The notes: generated by a model not told the origin, from the letters alone. A stretch of 44,052 nucleotides of DNA from an uncultured Eubacteriales bacterium (GCA_902802575.1 CADCMN010000006.1:1-44052); one strand, 5' to 3'. Shown: positions 1 to 7,851, counted from the first letter of the stretch. Numbers and translations: made by a program.

Positions 1-235
1 CCTTCTCTAAAGAGAATTCCATATCCGGCCGAAAGGAATTGTGATACAGGTGCAGTTTGCTCTGAGGCCGAATACAAAGCATCTGCTCACTGCTCTCGCT
101 CGGCTGCAGGGATGGGGCAGTGTATTCGATCTCTTTCACGTGTTCGGATAGATAGCTTTGCAGCTCCTCCAAGGATCCACTCCAGGGGAGCTGAGTTGCG
201 TACGTATAGATGTTTTTCAAAAATGATCGGCTCAT
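1..235 (-). CDS. Unknown protein, 5' part only (runs off the window)
   Basis: An uninterrupted reading frame runs leftward from an ATG at 235-233 to the window edge (about 78 codons, no stop). The peptide begins MSRSFLKNIYTYATQLPW and includes an acidic, Ser-rich stretch. I do not recognise the family. The ATG has no Shine-Dalgarno sequence, but a TATACT box lies exactly six bases upstream and a TTGAAA sits 17 bases before that, so a leaderless transcript is plausible. It diverges from the asparaginase gene. The frame is short and its function is unknown; its main support is the open frame plus the mirrored promoter. Confidence 0.5.
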   Translation of the reverse strand, partial: MSRSFLKNIYTYATQLPWSGSLEELQSYLSEHVKEIEYTAPSLQPSESSEQMLCIRPQSKLHLYHNSFRPDMEFSLEK

Positions 236-238
236 AAA

Positions 239-319
239 TGTAGTATAGCGTTGCAACACGTTTTTTTCAAGAATGTATCAGCTATTCTTGCAATTCGGAA
301 AGAGGTCCGCTATACTACA
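239..319. promoter_or_regulatory. Divergent mirrored promoters in a 12-bp inverted repeat
   Basis: TGTAGTATAGCG (239-250) and CGCTATACTACA (308-319) form a perfect 12-bp inverted repeat. Each arm carries a TATACT -10 box. Rightward: TTGCAA (288-293), 17-bp spacer, TATACT (311-316), then six bases to the asparaginase ATG at 323. Leftward: TTGAAA (complement of 265-270), 17-bp spacer, TATACT (complement of 242-247), then six bases to the ATG at 235. An inner hairpin, CAAGAAT (268-274) / ATTCTTG (284-290), lies between. The symmetry suggests one regulator or simply duplicated leaderless promoters. Confidence 0.6.
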
Positions 320-322
320 ACC

Positions 323-1374
323 ATGAAGAAGATATTGTTGATCGCCACCGGGGGGACCATCGCCTCCGGAAATACGGACAGCGGCCTCACGCCCACCATC
401 TCTGGGGAGGAGCTCTTAAAGAGCGTCCCGGGGTTGAAGAACATCTGCGAGCCCCATGCCATCCAGGTATTGAACATCGACAGCACGGACATGACGCCGG
501 CCGACTGGCTGGTGATCTCCGGGGCCATCGAGCGGTACTACGACGAGTATGACGGCTTCGTGGTGGCCCATGGCACGGACACCATGGCCTACACGGCGGC
601 AGCGCTCAGCTATCTGACACCATGGCCTACACAGCGGCGGCCCTCAGCTATCTCGTGCGCCGTTCCCCCAAGCCCATCGTGCTCACTGGGGCCCAGAAGC
701 CCATCCATTCCGAGAACACGGACTCCCAGGTGAACCTGCTGGACGCTTTCGCCTACGCCTGCTCCCCGGGCAGCTGCGGCGTGGTCATCGTGTTCAACGG
801 TTCCGTCATCCTGGGCACCCGGGCCCGGAAGGTCCGCTCCAAGAGCTTTTCCGCCTTTTCCAGTATCAACTACCCGGAGCTCGCCTCCGTGCGGGAGGGC
901 CGGGTGCTGCGGTATATCTATCTGAACTACCAGAAGCCGCCCGTGTTCAGCCATAAGCTCAACGACAGCGTAGGCCTCGTGAAGCTGATTCCCGGCATGG
1001 GGCCGGAGATGCTCTCCTATATGCTACGCCGCAAGGACGCCCTGGTGGTGGAGAGCTTCGGCGTGGGCGGCGTGCCCAGCGAAGGGTCCCGGTTCTATGC
1101 GGCCATCCGCCGGGGCGTGCTGGCGGGGAAGACCGTGGTCATGACCACCCAGGTGCCCAACGAGGGGAGCGACCTCACCGTCTACCGGGTGGGGCACAAG
1201 CTGAAGACGGACCTGCCCGTGCTGGAGGCCTACGATATGACCACCGAGGCCGTGGTGGCCAAGCTCATGTGGATATTGGGCCAGACCAGAAATCATGACG
1301 AGGTCAGCCGCCTCTTCTACGGCAGCATCTCCCATGACATGCTCTACACCGAGGAGCTGCCCCATGAAGAGTAG
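323..1374 (+). pseudogene. ansA: Type I L-asparaginase, frame broken by a 38-bp tandem duplication
   Basis: L-asparaginase hydrolyses L-asparagine to aspartate and ammonia. The N-terminal part starts at 323 (MKKILLIATGGTIASG, first catalytic Thr motif TGGTIAS) and reaches the second motif HGTDTMAYTAAA. There a 38-nt segment (578-615) is repeated (616-653), shifting the frame by +2. The second frame resumes at the repeated motif (622) and continues through LTGAQKP to the stop at 1374. Removing one copy gives a normal cytoplasmic-type enzyme of about 337 residues. As written the gene cannot make the full enzyme. The two copies encode the same peptide and differ only at synonymous sites, so an assembly join is as likely as a true mutation. 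There is no Shine-Dalgarno; the -10 box sits six bases before the ATG. Confidence 0.85.
578..653 (+). repeat. 38-bp imperfect tandem duplication inside ansA
   Basis: Copy 1 is 578-615 and copy 2 is 616-653. Both encode DTMAYTAAALSYL in their own frames. The copies differ at three positions, all third-codon positions (ACG/ACA, GCA/GCG, GCG/GCC). Confidence 0.9.
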
Positions 1375-1906
1375 GGTCCTGGCCATATTGCTGGCTGTGC
1401 TCCTGTTGACGGGCTGCGTAAGGCGGCCCGTGTCCTTTGCCCTGGACGGAGCGGGGAATTACACAGGATTCAGCCAGGTGGAGGAGGGGTATACCCGCCA
1501 GGCGGCCAAGCTCTACGGCTGGGTGGTGTTGGAGGACCTGACCATCAGGTCGAACATCCAGGTATGGCAGCGTTTCCTGAAGCGGGCCGCCGCCGGAAAG
1601 AAGGCGGGCGTCCGCATCGCGGAGTTCTTCGGGGAAGAGATGTACCTCATGGACGTCTTCTTTCGGGACGGCCAATACCGGGCCTTCTTCTCCGACGGCT
1701 TCGACATGGCGGATGAGCCCTTCCCCTTTCTCTTGACGCTCACCGGCGAAAGCAACGGCCAGGCGGGGTACGCCGTGGTCCTCGCCGGGGACGACAGCCT
1801 CACCTTTGACCAGGTCATGCACAAGTTCTTCTCCTCCCAGTTCCCGGCGTCGGACATCCCCGCCCATCGGGTCCTGTTCCTGGGCGCGGGGGAACCGAAC
1901 TGGTGA
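1364..1906 (+). CDS. Lipoprotein of unknown function
   Basis: A 180-residue protein begins MKSRVLAILLAVLLLTGC, a lipoprotein signal peptide with lipobox LTGC and Cys at residue 18. The ATG overlaps the last codons of asparaginase by 11 bases and has a GAGGAG Shine-Dalgarno at 1351-1356, so the two are translationally coupled. The mature part is mixed alpha/beta with no recognised motif; a stretch around FFGEEMYLMDVFFRDGQY may be a beta-rich core. It is probably anchored to the outer face of the membrane. The function is unknown, and its pairing with asparaginase is the only context. Confidence 0.75.
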   Translation: MKSRVLAILLAVLLLTGCVRRPVSFALDGAGNYTGFSQVEEGYTRQAAKLYGWVVLEDLTIRSNIQVWQRFLKRAAAGKKAGVRIAEFFGEEMYLMDVFFRDGQYRAFFSDGFDMADEPFPFLLTLTGESNGQAGYAVVLAGDDSLTFDQVMHKFFSSQFPASDIPAHRVLFLGAGEPNW

Positions 1907-1911
1907 AGCAC

Positions 1912-2046
1912 CTTTTTTGCCGCTTTTCAATGAATTGAAAAGCGGCGCAAAAGAAAAGCTCAAGAAAAAAGGAAGTACAGCACAAGCCATACTTCCCAAA
2001 CAAAGATCGTTCAGCTGCACCCTTTCTTTTGAGAAAGGGTGCGTGC
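1912..2046. repeat. Three-hairpin interspersed repeat, copy A (bidirectional terminator position)
   Basis: Three hairpins follow in order: a 13-bp stem 1919-1931/1934-1946, GGAAGTA/TACTTCC 1971-1977/1990-1996, and an 11-bp stem 2017-2027/2032-2042. The middle block closely matches copy B near 11431-11460 (GGAAGTACAGC...GCCATACTTCCCA). It lies between convergent genes and could terminate both. Confidence 0.6.
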
Positions 2047-2059
2047 TTTGAATCATACC

Positions 2060-2482
2060 TTAATCAAAATCAAACACGTTCAATCCCGTCACTTCGTCCA
2101 GCCGACGCCCCACCTCTCCGGGCAGGAGCCGCAGGATCATCTCGCAGGTGACGCTGATCCATAGCTCGTTCACATGTCCGCCGTGGGTCTGCATAGATGC
2201 GTCGCACAGCGTGGCGTGCAGGTGCAGATAGGGCTTGCCGTTCTTCTCGGAAACGGTGCCCAACAGCGAGGCGATCTCCATGGGCTCACGGAACTCCTTC
2301 TTATGATACACCTGCTCGCCCACATCATAGAGCCCCACCACAGCTCGATCTGCAGCGCCGATGGCCGAAACCGCGGCCAGACGGATGCCTTCCTGTTCGC
2401 ATATACCGGTCAGGGTGGTCAAAACCTCTTCGCCTCGGTCCATGCGGATCACATACGTGTCATTGAAACGAAGATATTCCAT
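2060..2482 (-). CDS. PPC/DUF296 domain protein
   Basis: A 140-residue single-domain protein of the PPC (DUF296) family. It has the typical trimer-forming core: the N-terminal strand YVIRMDRGEEVLTTLTGI, the segment AVSAIGAADRAVVGLYD, and the metal/ligand-site histidines in YLHLHATL plus HGGHVNELWISVTCEMIL. Prokaryotic members are often annotated as DNA-binding, but their biochemical role is not settled. The start lies one base after the GH2 stop, and its Shine-Dalgarno (GGAGGT) is inside the GH2 end, so it is the last gene of a PrsW-GH2-PPC operon. The family call is firm; the function is not. Confidence 0.85.
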   Translation of the reverse strand: MEYLRFNDTYVIRMDRGEEVLTTLTGICEQEGIRLAAVSAIGAADRAVVGLYDVGEQVYHKKEFREPMEIASLLGTVSEKNGKPYLHLHATLCDASMQTHGGHVNELWISVTCEMILRLLPGEVGRRLDEVTGLNVFDFD

Positions 2483-2483
2483 G

Positions 2484-4856
2484 TTATTTTACCTCCGGAA
2501 TGATAGTAAAGGTCAGCCGGCAGCTTCCGAGGGTGGGGGAGGTGAGGGTGAGCACGCCCTCGCCCGTCTCACCCGTGGTCCGCACGAAGGTACCGAAGGC
2601 GCCGCCCTCCAGGGAAATGGCCCGGGGCCCTACCACCTGGATGGGTCCTTCGGTGGTGAGCAGGATCGGATCGAAGGCTGTAGGAATCCGGTTCCCGCGC
2701 TCGTCCATACATTCAAGGTGCACCAGCGTCATGTCGTAGGCGTCGCCCTCGGTGAGCAGCGTCCGCTCCGCCCGGGCCACCAGGCAGGGCTTGCCGTAGT
2801 CGCCCTTCTCCACATACTCCGCGGCTTCGCCATGGCGGATGGCGGTGAACCGCCACAGGCCCGACTGCTGCCCCCAGCCGCCGATGTACTTGTTGAACAG
2901 CTCCACCCCCTGGTTCATGGTAAACTTGTGCCGGAGCTTCAGATCCAGCAGCGTCAGCTTCACGCTCACGGGGAGTTTGTCCATGCCGTACTTCTGGGCG
3001 GCGAGCAGACATTTCTTCACCTTGGCCGCTATCTCATCGGAAAAATGCTCCTCGCTCTTGAGCAGTTCGCCGACGAAATCATCGATATGCACCGGCGGAT
3101 GGGCAAGACCGGGATAATTTGCTTTGTCCGGCTCGAAGTCGGCGATGAATTTGCCGCCCTTGGAGAGCCGCACTTTCTCTGCGTTGGTGAACACGTAGGC
3201 GTCGTTCAGGACGCTGCCGGCGCGCTCGCCCTTGTTCATGTCCGTGGCGACCACGAGCACCGGGTCCTGATCCTGCTGGCTCGCATACACCCAACCCGCC
3301 AGCTTGTTGTTGCGGAAGCCGTCGGCCACGCCGTGGTAGCAGATGGCGTCCCCGGAACCGAAGTCCGTGTGGGTGTTGTAGTCCGCCATGCACCAGGAAA
3401 TGCAGCCGGAGACGCCTTCTCGCACGGCCCCGTCGCTCTGGACCTGGGCGTGGCGCAGGGCATGGGTGAGCCGGTGCTGCTCGTCGTCCTGGTTTTTGGT
3501 GGGGTACATGTGTCCGTTGCACTCGGTCACCAGGTAGCCCTTGTCCAGCTCCCGGGTCACGTCCTTCTTCTCCAGCAGCCCGTAGCCCGTGCCGTCCTTG
3601 GAGAAGTCGTTGTAGGTGTACACGTCCTCCAGCAGATGGCTGTGCTGCAAATACCGGACGCCGCCGGTCTGCCGGGAGGGATCCAGACTGCGGCACAGAG
3701 CGTTGGTCTGGGTGTACAGCTCGTCGTCGTCCTGGCTCTCGTTGATCCGCACGCCCCACAGCACGATGCTGGGGTGGTGCCGGTACTGGAGGACCATCTG
3801 CCGCACGTTTTCCACGGCGATCCGCTTCCATGCCTCGTCCCCGATATGCTGCCAGCCGGGGATCTCCGTGAACACCAACAGGCCGATCTCATCGCAGCGG
3901 TCGATGAAGTGTTGGCTCTGGGGGTAGTGGCTGGTGCGGACGATGTTGAGCCCCAGGTTGAACTTGAGATAATTGGCCTCGTCCCGCTGCATGCCCGCCG
4001 GGGCGGCATAGCCGATGTAGGGATAGCTTTGGTGCCGGTTCAGACCCCTGAGATGCACCAGATTTCCGTTCAGGTAGAAGCCGTCCGCTTTGAACGCCAC
4101 GTCCCGAAAGCCGATCTTCAGCGTGCGTTCGTCCAACGCCTGCCCCTGGCGGATCAGGGTCACGGTCATCTCATACAGCCGGGGCTGGTTCAGATCCCAG
4201 GGGACAGCGCCGGGGGCGATGAAGAAAAGCTCGCCCTCCCGATGCGCTTCCCGGGTCAGGTCGACGGCAAGCTCCGGCACGGTGAGACGAAGGGTATCGC
4301 CCGCTTCCGGCGCCCGGTTCAATTCCACGTACACGTCGGCCGTGCCGTCGGCGTGGGCTTTGGGAAACACGCTCGCGATGTGGCAAGACTCTGTGATCTC
4401 CAGCCGCGCCTCCCGGTACAGGCCGCCGTAGCACAGGTAGTCGATCATGTAGCCGAAGGGGGGCTGATTCAAGGTCTCCCGGGTGTCCAGCCGCACGGAC
4501 AGCCGGTTCTCCTCGCCGTACTTCAGACCCGTCAGCAGGAAGCTCTGAGCCACGTACCCGCAGTGGGCCTCCCATTCGGGGGCCACCGGCTGACCGTTCA
4601 GGAACACCTCAGGATACTGCGCGGCCCCGTCCAGGACGAGCCGGACATCCTTGCCTTCCCAGGCGGGATCGGCATAGACGGATCGGCTGTAGCCGCATAC
4701 GGTCTCATACATCTCCTTCCGGACGCACTTCCAGGGCAGGAGCCTCACCGTGTGAGGCAGCCGCACGACCTCCCCGGGGACCTCTCCCCGAAGGAACTCG
4801 TCGGTGCAGGTGAAGACGAATTGCCAATCGTTGTTCAGGGGGATAGTATTACGCAT
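2484..4856 (-). CDS. Glycoside hydrolase family 2 (beta-galactosidase-like)
   Basis: A 790-residue GH2 enzyme with an N-terminal jelly-roll sugar-binding domain (about 1-170, including YPEVFLNGQPV), an immunoglobulin-like domain (about 170-260) and a TIM barrel. The barrel shows HLRGLNRHQSYPYIG, NIVRTSHYPQS, the acid/base Glu in WGVRINES and the likely nucleophile Glu in YLVTECNGHMYP. C-terminal beta domains follow. There is no signal peptide, so the enzyme is probably cytoplasmic and cleaves imported beta-linked oligosaccharides. Beta-galactosidase is likeliest, but GH2 also includes glucuronidases and mannosidases, and the exact sugar cannot be read from sequence. The ATG overlaps the PrsW stop by eight bases with GAGGAGGT upstream. 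Confidence 0.85.
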   Translation of the reverse strand: MRNTIPLNNDWQFVFTCTDEFLRGEVPGEVVRLPHTVRLLPWKCVRKEMYETVCGYSRSVYADPAWEGKDVRLVLDGAAQYPEVFLNGQPVAPEWEAHCGYVAQSFLLTGLKYGEENRLSVRLDTRETLNQPPFGYMIDYLCYGGLYREARLEITESCHIASVFPKAHADGTADVYVELNRAPEAGDTLRLTVPELAVDLTREAHREGELFFIAPGAVPWDLNQPRLYEMTVTLIRQGQALDERTLKIGFRDVAFKADGFYLNGNLVHLRGLNRHQSYPYIGYAAPAGMQRDEANYLKFNLGLNIVRTSHYPQSQHFIDRCDEIGLLVFTEIPGWQHIGDEAWKRIAVENVRQMVLQYRHHPSIVLWGVRINESQDDDELYTQTNALCRSLDPSRQTGGVRYLQHSHLLEDVYTYNDFSKDGTGYGLLEKKDVTRELDKGYLVTECNGHMYPTKNQDDEQHRLTHALRHAQVQSDGAVREGVSGCISWCMADYNTHTDFGSGDAICYHGVADGFRNNKLAGWVYASQQDQDPVLVVATDMNKGERAGSVLNDAYVFTNAEKVRLSKGGKFIADFEPDKANYPGLAHPPVHIDDFVGELLKSEEHFSDEIAAKVKKCLLAAQKYGMDKLPVSVKLTLLDLKLRHKFTMNQGVELFNKYIGGWGQQSGLWRFTAIRHGEAAEYVEKGDYGKPCLVARAERTLLTEGDAYDMTLVHLECMDERGNRIPTAFDPILLTTEGPIQVVGPRAISLEGGAFGTFVRTTGETGEGVLTLTSPTLGSCRLTFTIIPEVK

Positions 4857-5610
4857 CGATGATGACCTCCTCTGCAGGTTTGTCCTCCAGGGGCCGATCC
4901 TCGCGGGAGGCCCTCTTGAGCCGGAAGACGGTGACGATGAACACGGCGATCACGAACAAAAGGAAAAACATGCCGCAAATGGGATAATCCCCGGCGGAGA
5001 ATGCTAAGGCGTCGTAGAGCCCGTGGATCAGAATGGCCATGGGGAGGCAGGCGAGGGCGATCCGAACAAAGGAGGTGCGCCGCTGCAGACTGCGTATTTT
5101 CTGCTGCCCGTAGGAAATGCCCATATACACGCCGCAGGTGGCGTGGAGGGGGAGGGCCAGCAGCGCCCGGATGATGGCCAACCGGAGTCCGTCGCTGAAC
5201 TCACCTTCGATCAACCCGTTGCCCAACACGTACAGGACATTCTCCAGGATGGCAAAGCCCATGGAAACGAACACGGCGTAGACGATGCCGTCGAAGCGGT
5301 AGTTGAACGCTTTATTCTTGAAGGTGAATAGATAGAGGAAGAGGAACTTGAGGCTTTCCTCCACCAGGGCTGCCACAATGAACCCTCTCGCAAAGTAGTA
5401 GGGCAGCGAACCCGCCCACAATATATTGCCGACTGCGTTGTCGAGCACCATTTCCACCACGAACGCAGGGATGCAGCTGATGGCACCGAACAGCAGGAGC
5501 TTGCCCAGCAGGGACCAGGGCTCCTTCTCGACGGTGTCCATCCGGTAGACCAGGAAAAGCAGCGCTGCGGCGGGGACGACGGCGGCAGCGACCAGGATTT
5601 CGACAGACAT
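4849..5610 (-). CDS. prsW: PrsW-family intramembrane metalloprotease-like protein
   Basis: PrsW-type proteases cleave membrane proteins such as anti-sigma factors. The 253-residue start at 5610 (MSVEILVAAAVV) is chosen because CGGAGGT lies ten bases upstream; a longer frame to 5835 has no such site. About seven to eight membrane segments are visible. Family motifs present: EKEPW after the first helix, EESLKF (proposed catalytic Glu pair), GFAILENVLYV, PLHATCGVYMG and HGLYDALAF. It is first in an operon with GH2 and PPC genes, an unusual pairing. No anti-sigma factor is adjacent, so the substrate is unknown. Confidence 0.85.
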   Translation of the reverse strand: MSVEILVAAAVVPAAALLFLVYRMDTVEKEPWSLLGKLLLFGAISCIPAFVVEMVLDNAVGNILWAGSLPYYFARGFIVAALVEESLKFLFLYLFTFKNKAFNYRFDGIVYAVFVSMGFAILENVLYVLGNGLIEGEFSDGLRLAIIRALLALPLHATCGVYMGISYGQQKIRSLQRRTSFVRIALACLPMAILIHGLYDALAFSAGDYPICGMFFLLFVIAVFIVTVFRLKRASREDRPLEDKPAEEVIIDA

Positions 5611-5640
5611 ATAAAAATACCTCCGAAACGAGTTAATGTA

Positions 5641-5669
5641 AGTATACCATGTTTCGACGGATATTCCTA
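5641..5669 (-). promoter_or_regulatory. Extended -10 promoter for the prsW operon
   Basis: The complement of 5641-5649 reads TGGTATACT, an extended -10 box, about 31 bases upstream of the prsW start. The -35 position (5664-5669) is poor (TAGGAA), as is common with extended -10 promoters. Confidence 0.45.
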
Positions 5670-5705
5670 TATGTTTTTTTGCCGGGAGCCCAAAAAGATC
5701 GGAAG

Positions 5706-6428
5706 CTATTTGGCGAAACCGAAGGGGTTTCGGATCCGTTCTTTCTGCCAGAAGGTGATGGCCTTGCGATAGAGGGCGCGGCCATGAAGGGCGTCGTGCC
5801 ACAGGAGCCGGCGCAGGAGCTTTTTCAGCGTCCACTGCTCCCCGTCTGGCGCTGTGACGAGTCGGTCGGAAAGATATCCCGGATGAGCTTCCAAACCGGC
5901 AAAAAGCCGCTTCCGACTTGCGAGCAGCCCCTCCTCCTCCTTCAGATCGATTCCGAAGAGAGCGGCCCAGGCCCGTTGGCTGTCTGAAACATGAGTAAGC
6001 ATCTCCCGCGCGGTGACAGGCACCTTGCCGTACAGGGTACGGCGGGACTTAACGAGCGCTCGATCCTTTTGAGGTATGGAGGCAAAAAGCGTTTCAAAAT
6101 CCCGTGCCGAGCTGAGACACATGGTTTTAAGAGCGGTGTAGCGTGCCATATCCATGGGCAGCCGCTCCTCCGGGAACAGGACTGAGGTAAAGCCCTCCTC
6201 CACAGCGGCGTCCACTTTGAACTTTTTCACGCAGCGGACCTCCTCGTGGCCAAGACTTGCGGTTTCCGGCGACAGCCTGGCCCACAGCCGATACCTTCGG
6301 CAGGCAGCTGGCAGCTTTTTTTGAGCCTGATCAAGGGATTCTCCTCGCGCAAAGGCACCCGGATAGGCGGAGGACCAGAGGGTCACTCCTTTGTCGTTGT
6401 ATTCCTGTATGGCGTCAAGGTCGCTCAT
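5706..6428 (-). CDS. ClbS/DinB-like protein, function unknown
   Basis: A 240-residue soluble protein. The C-terminal part (about 120-230) resembles the DinB four-helix-bundle family, with VTAREMLTHVSDSQRAWAALFG and a closing helix RLLWHDALHGRALYRKA whose His could bind metal. The N-terminal part (about 1-90) is not recognised; it may be a separate domain. The start at 6428 has GGAG five bases upstream. DinB-like proteins include thiol-dependent transferases and metal-dependent enzymes. I cannot assign a reaction. Confidence 0.6.
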   Translation of the reverse strand: MSDLDAIQEYNDKGVTLWSSAYPGAFARGESLDQAQKKLPAACRRYRLWARLSPETASLGHEEVRCVKKFKVDAAVEEGFTSVLFPEERLPMDMARYTALKTMCLSSARDFETLFASIPQKDRALVKSRRTLYGKVPVTAREMLTHVSDSQRAWAALFGIDLKEEEGLLASRKRLFAGLEAHPGYLSDRLVTAPDGEQWTLKKLLRRLLWHDALHGRALYRKAITFWQKERIRNPFGFAK

Positions 6429-6611
6429 GCTCCGGTTTTCTCCTTACATTTTATAGGAGGATTGTAAACCCCGAAGGACAAAGAAAGTCGTCATTTCCAT
6501 GAACAAACCATGAATCCTGCTCTTGCATGGGAAGAAAAAACGTGATATGCTCATTTGCACCGTTCATATACGGCATAGCCCTAAAAAATCCGAAATATCA
6601 AAAGATTTTCA

Positions 6612-6640
6612 TTGACAAACGCCTCTCCCTGTGGTAACCT
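6612..6640 (+). promoter_or_regulatory. Promoter of the rpmG-secE-nusG-rplK-rplA operon
   Basis: TTGACA (6612-6617), a 17-bp spacer and TAACCT (6635-6640). Transcription would start near 6647, about 55 bases before rpmG. Confidence 0.65.
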
Positions 6641-6649
6641 ATGCAAGGT

Positions 6650-6673
6650 GCCCCCACAGGGGGCTTGTTTTTG
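6650..6673 (+). promoter_or_regulatory. Terminator-like hairpin at the 5' end of the rpmG transcript
   Basis: GCCCCC-ACA-GGGGGC (6650-6664) is followed by TTGTTTTTG. It begins only a few bases after the predicted transcription start. It could be a 5' stabilising hairpin or an early terminator/pause. Confidence 0.45.
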
Positions 6674-6701
6674 ATGGAATACCACGATAAGGAGAAATAC
6701 C

Positions 6702-6851
6702 ATGCGCGTTAAGATCACGTTGGCCTGCACCGAGTGCAAGCAGAGGAATTACAATACTTTCAAGAACAAGAAGAACGATCCCGATCGGCTGGAGTTCAAC
6801 AAGTATTGCCGGTTCTGCCGTAAACAGACCCTCCATCGGGAAGCGAAATAA
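6702..6851 (+). CDS. rpmG: 50S ribosomal protein L33
   Basis: A 49-residue zinc-binding L33, too short for most ORF filters. The sequence begins [19 protein letters not shown] and has two Cys pairs (CTEC and CRFC), i.e. the zinc-containing C+ form. A Shine-Dalgarno (AAGGAG) sits nine bases upstream. It is the first gene of the secE-nusG operon, the usual place for rpmG in Firmicutes. Confidence 0.95.
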   Translation: MRVKITLACTECKQRNYNTFKNKKNDPDRLEFNKYCRFCRKQTLHREAK

Positions 6852-6862
6852 GAGGTTTCCCC

Positions 6863-7150
6863 ATGGCTAAAGAAGTGGAAAAGAAAGCCGCTGCGGCACA
6901 GAAGCCTGCCAAGAAGAGCAAGCTGAATCTTAAGAAGTACTTCAAGGAGATGATGGGCGAGGTCAAGAAGTTGACCTGGCTCTCCGCTGGCGACCTTGTG
7001 AAGCACACCGCCATGGTGTTCGTGGTCGTGCTGGTCATGTCCGCTGTGATTTGGCTTCTGGATCTGGGCTTCACCGCAGGGGTTCAAGGCCTGTCCAAGC
7101 TGACCAGCGGCGGCACGGAAAGCACCTCCGTCAGCGACACGGCGAAGTAA
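6863..7150 (+). CDS. secE: Preprotein translocase subunit SecE
   Basis: A 95-residue, single-span subunit of the SecYEG channel. It has a Lys/Ala-rich cytoplasmic N-terminus (about 1-30), the conserved amphipathic helix with FKEMMGEVKKLTWLS (about 32-46) and one transmembrane helix (TAMVFVVVLVMSAVIWLLDL). The C-terminal tail is polar and Thr/Ser-rich. The start follows the rpmG stop by 11 bases with AAGAGG as ribosome site. It is followed after four bases by nusG, as in most bacteria. Confidence 0.95.
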   Translation: MAKEVEKKAAAAQKPAKKSKLNLKKYFKEMMGEVKKLTWLSAGDLVKHTAMVFVVVLVMSAVIWLLDLGFTAGVQGLSKLTSGGTESTSVSDTAK

Positions 7151-7154
7151 GCTC

Positions 7155-7742
7155 ATGAGCCAGCAGGAAGCCAAATGGTATGTGGTCCACACCTATTCCG
7201 GATATGAGAATAAGGTGAAGGAGGACCTGGAAAAGTCCGTGGAAAACGCGGGCCTCTCGGACATCATCCTGGAGGTCAAATATCCCACGGAGGAGACCAT
7301 CGAGATCCTGCCCACCGGCAAACGCAAGACCACGATCCGCAAAGTCTTCCCCGGATATGTCATGGTGAAGATGCTGGTGGACGTGGTGGAGAAGGAACGT
7401 CCCGCAGAGCGGGGCGGCGGCGTCAGCCGGGAGCTGGTCATGAATCCCCGGGCCTGGTACGTGATCCGCAACACCCGCGGCGTCACCGGCTTCGTAGGCC
7501 CCGGCAGCAAACCCGTGCCCCTCACGGACGAGGAGGTCACGGCCATGGGCGTGGAGCGGATCCCCATCATCCTCAACATCGAGGTGGGGGAGAACGTGCG
7601 CGTGGTCTCCGGTCCCCTGGAGAACTTCATCGGCCGGGTGGAGAAGCTGGACCCCGAGCGCCAGAAGGTCAAGCTCACCGTGTCCATGTTCGGCCGGGAC
7701 ACCCCTGTGGAACTGGATTTCATCCAGGTCCAAAAACTTTGA
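7155..7742 (+). CDS. nusG: Transcription termination/antitermination protein NusG
   Basis: A 195-residue NusG that binds RNA polymerase and couples it to Rho or ribosomes. The N-terminal NGN domain begins KWYVVHTYSGYENKVKEDL. It carries the usual Firmicute insertion (KKTTIRK-like VFPGYVMVKM) and NTRGVTGFVG. The C-terminal KOW domain includes GENVRVVSGPLENFIGRVEKL and ends TPVELDFIQVQKL. Length and domains are complete. It follows secE by four bases; the next gene, rplK, is separated by a structured leader. Confidence 0.95.
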   Translation: MSQQEAKWYVVHTYSGYENKVKEDLEKSVENAGLSDIILEVKYPTEETIEILPTGKRKTTIRKVFPGYVMVKMLVDVVEKERPAERGGGVSRELVMNPRAWYVIRNTRGVTGFVGPGSKPVPLTDEEVTAMGVERIPIILNIEVGENVRVVSGPLENFIGRVEKLDPERQKVKLTVSMFGRDTPVELDFIQVQKL

Positions 7743-7761
7743 TCCAACGGGCGAGAGCCTT

Positions 7762-7820
7762 TTTGGATAGGCGGGCAGCACCTGCCTAAGGTGGGAGGGG
7801 AGGCACCCCGCACCACCGAC
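7762..7820 (+). promoter_or_regulatory. L1-binding mRNA leader (mimic of 23S rRNA H76-H78)
   Basis: The nusG-rplK gap contains GGATAG, then GGTGGGAG (7790-7797), GGAGGC (7799-7804) and CCACC (near 7813-7817). The same order of blocks occurs in the L1 stalk of 23S rRNA (GGUGGGAG...GGAGGC...CCACC). A GGCAG-CAC-CTGCC hairpin lies just upstream. L1 autoregulation of the L11-L1 operon is well known, so this is very probably the L1 target. A 14-bp palindrome CTAAAAATTTTTAG precedes the rplK Shine-Dalgarno. Confidence 0.7.
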
Positions 7821-7851
7821 TGCTAAAAATTTTTAGATAGGAGAAACAGCA

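Noticed and set aside
239..319. Terminal repeats of an 81-bp MITE
   Set aside because: The repeat arms hold correctly placed -10 boxes for both flanking genes, and no target duplication is seen.
578..653. Programmed ribosomal frameshift in ansA
   Set aside because: A 38-nt duplication, not a slippery site, causes the shift, and any bypass would insert a repeated peptide beside the active site.
2361..4862. Long rightward frame (833 codons) opposite GH2
   Set aside because: It is the antisense shadow of the GH2 gene, whose motifs, ribosome site and operon overlaps are clear; the GC-rich codons keep the other strand open.
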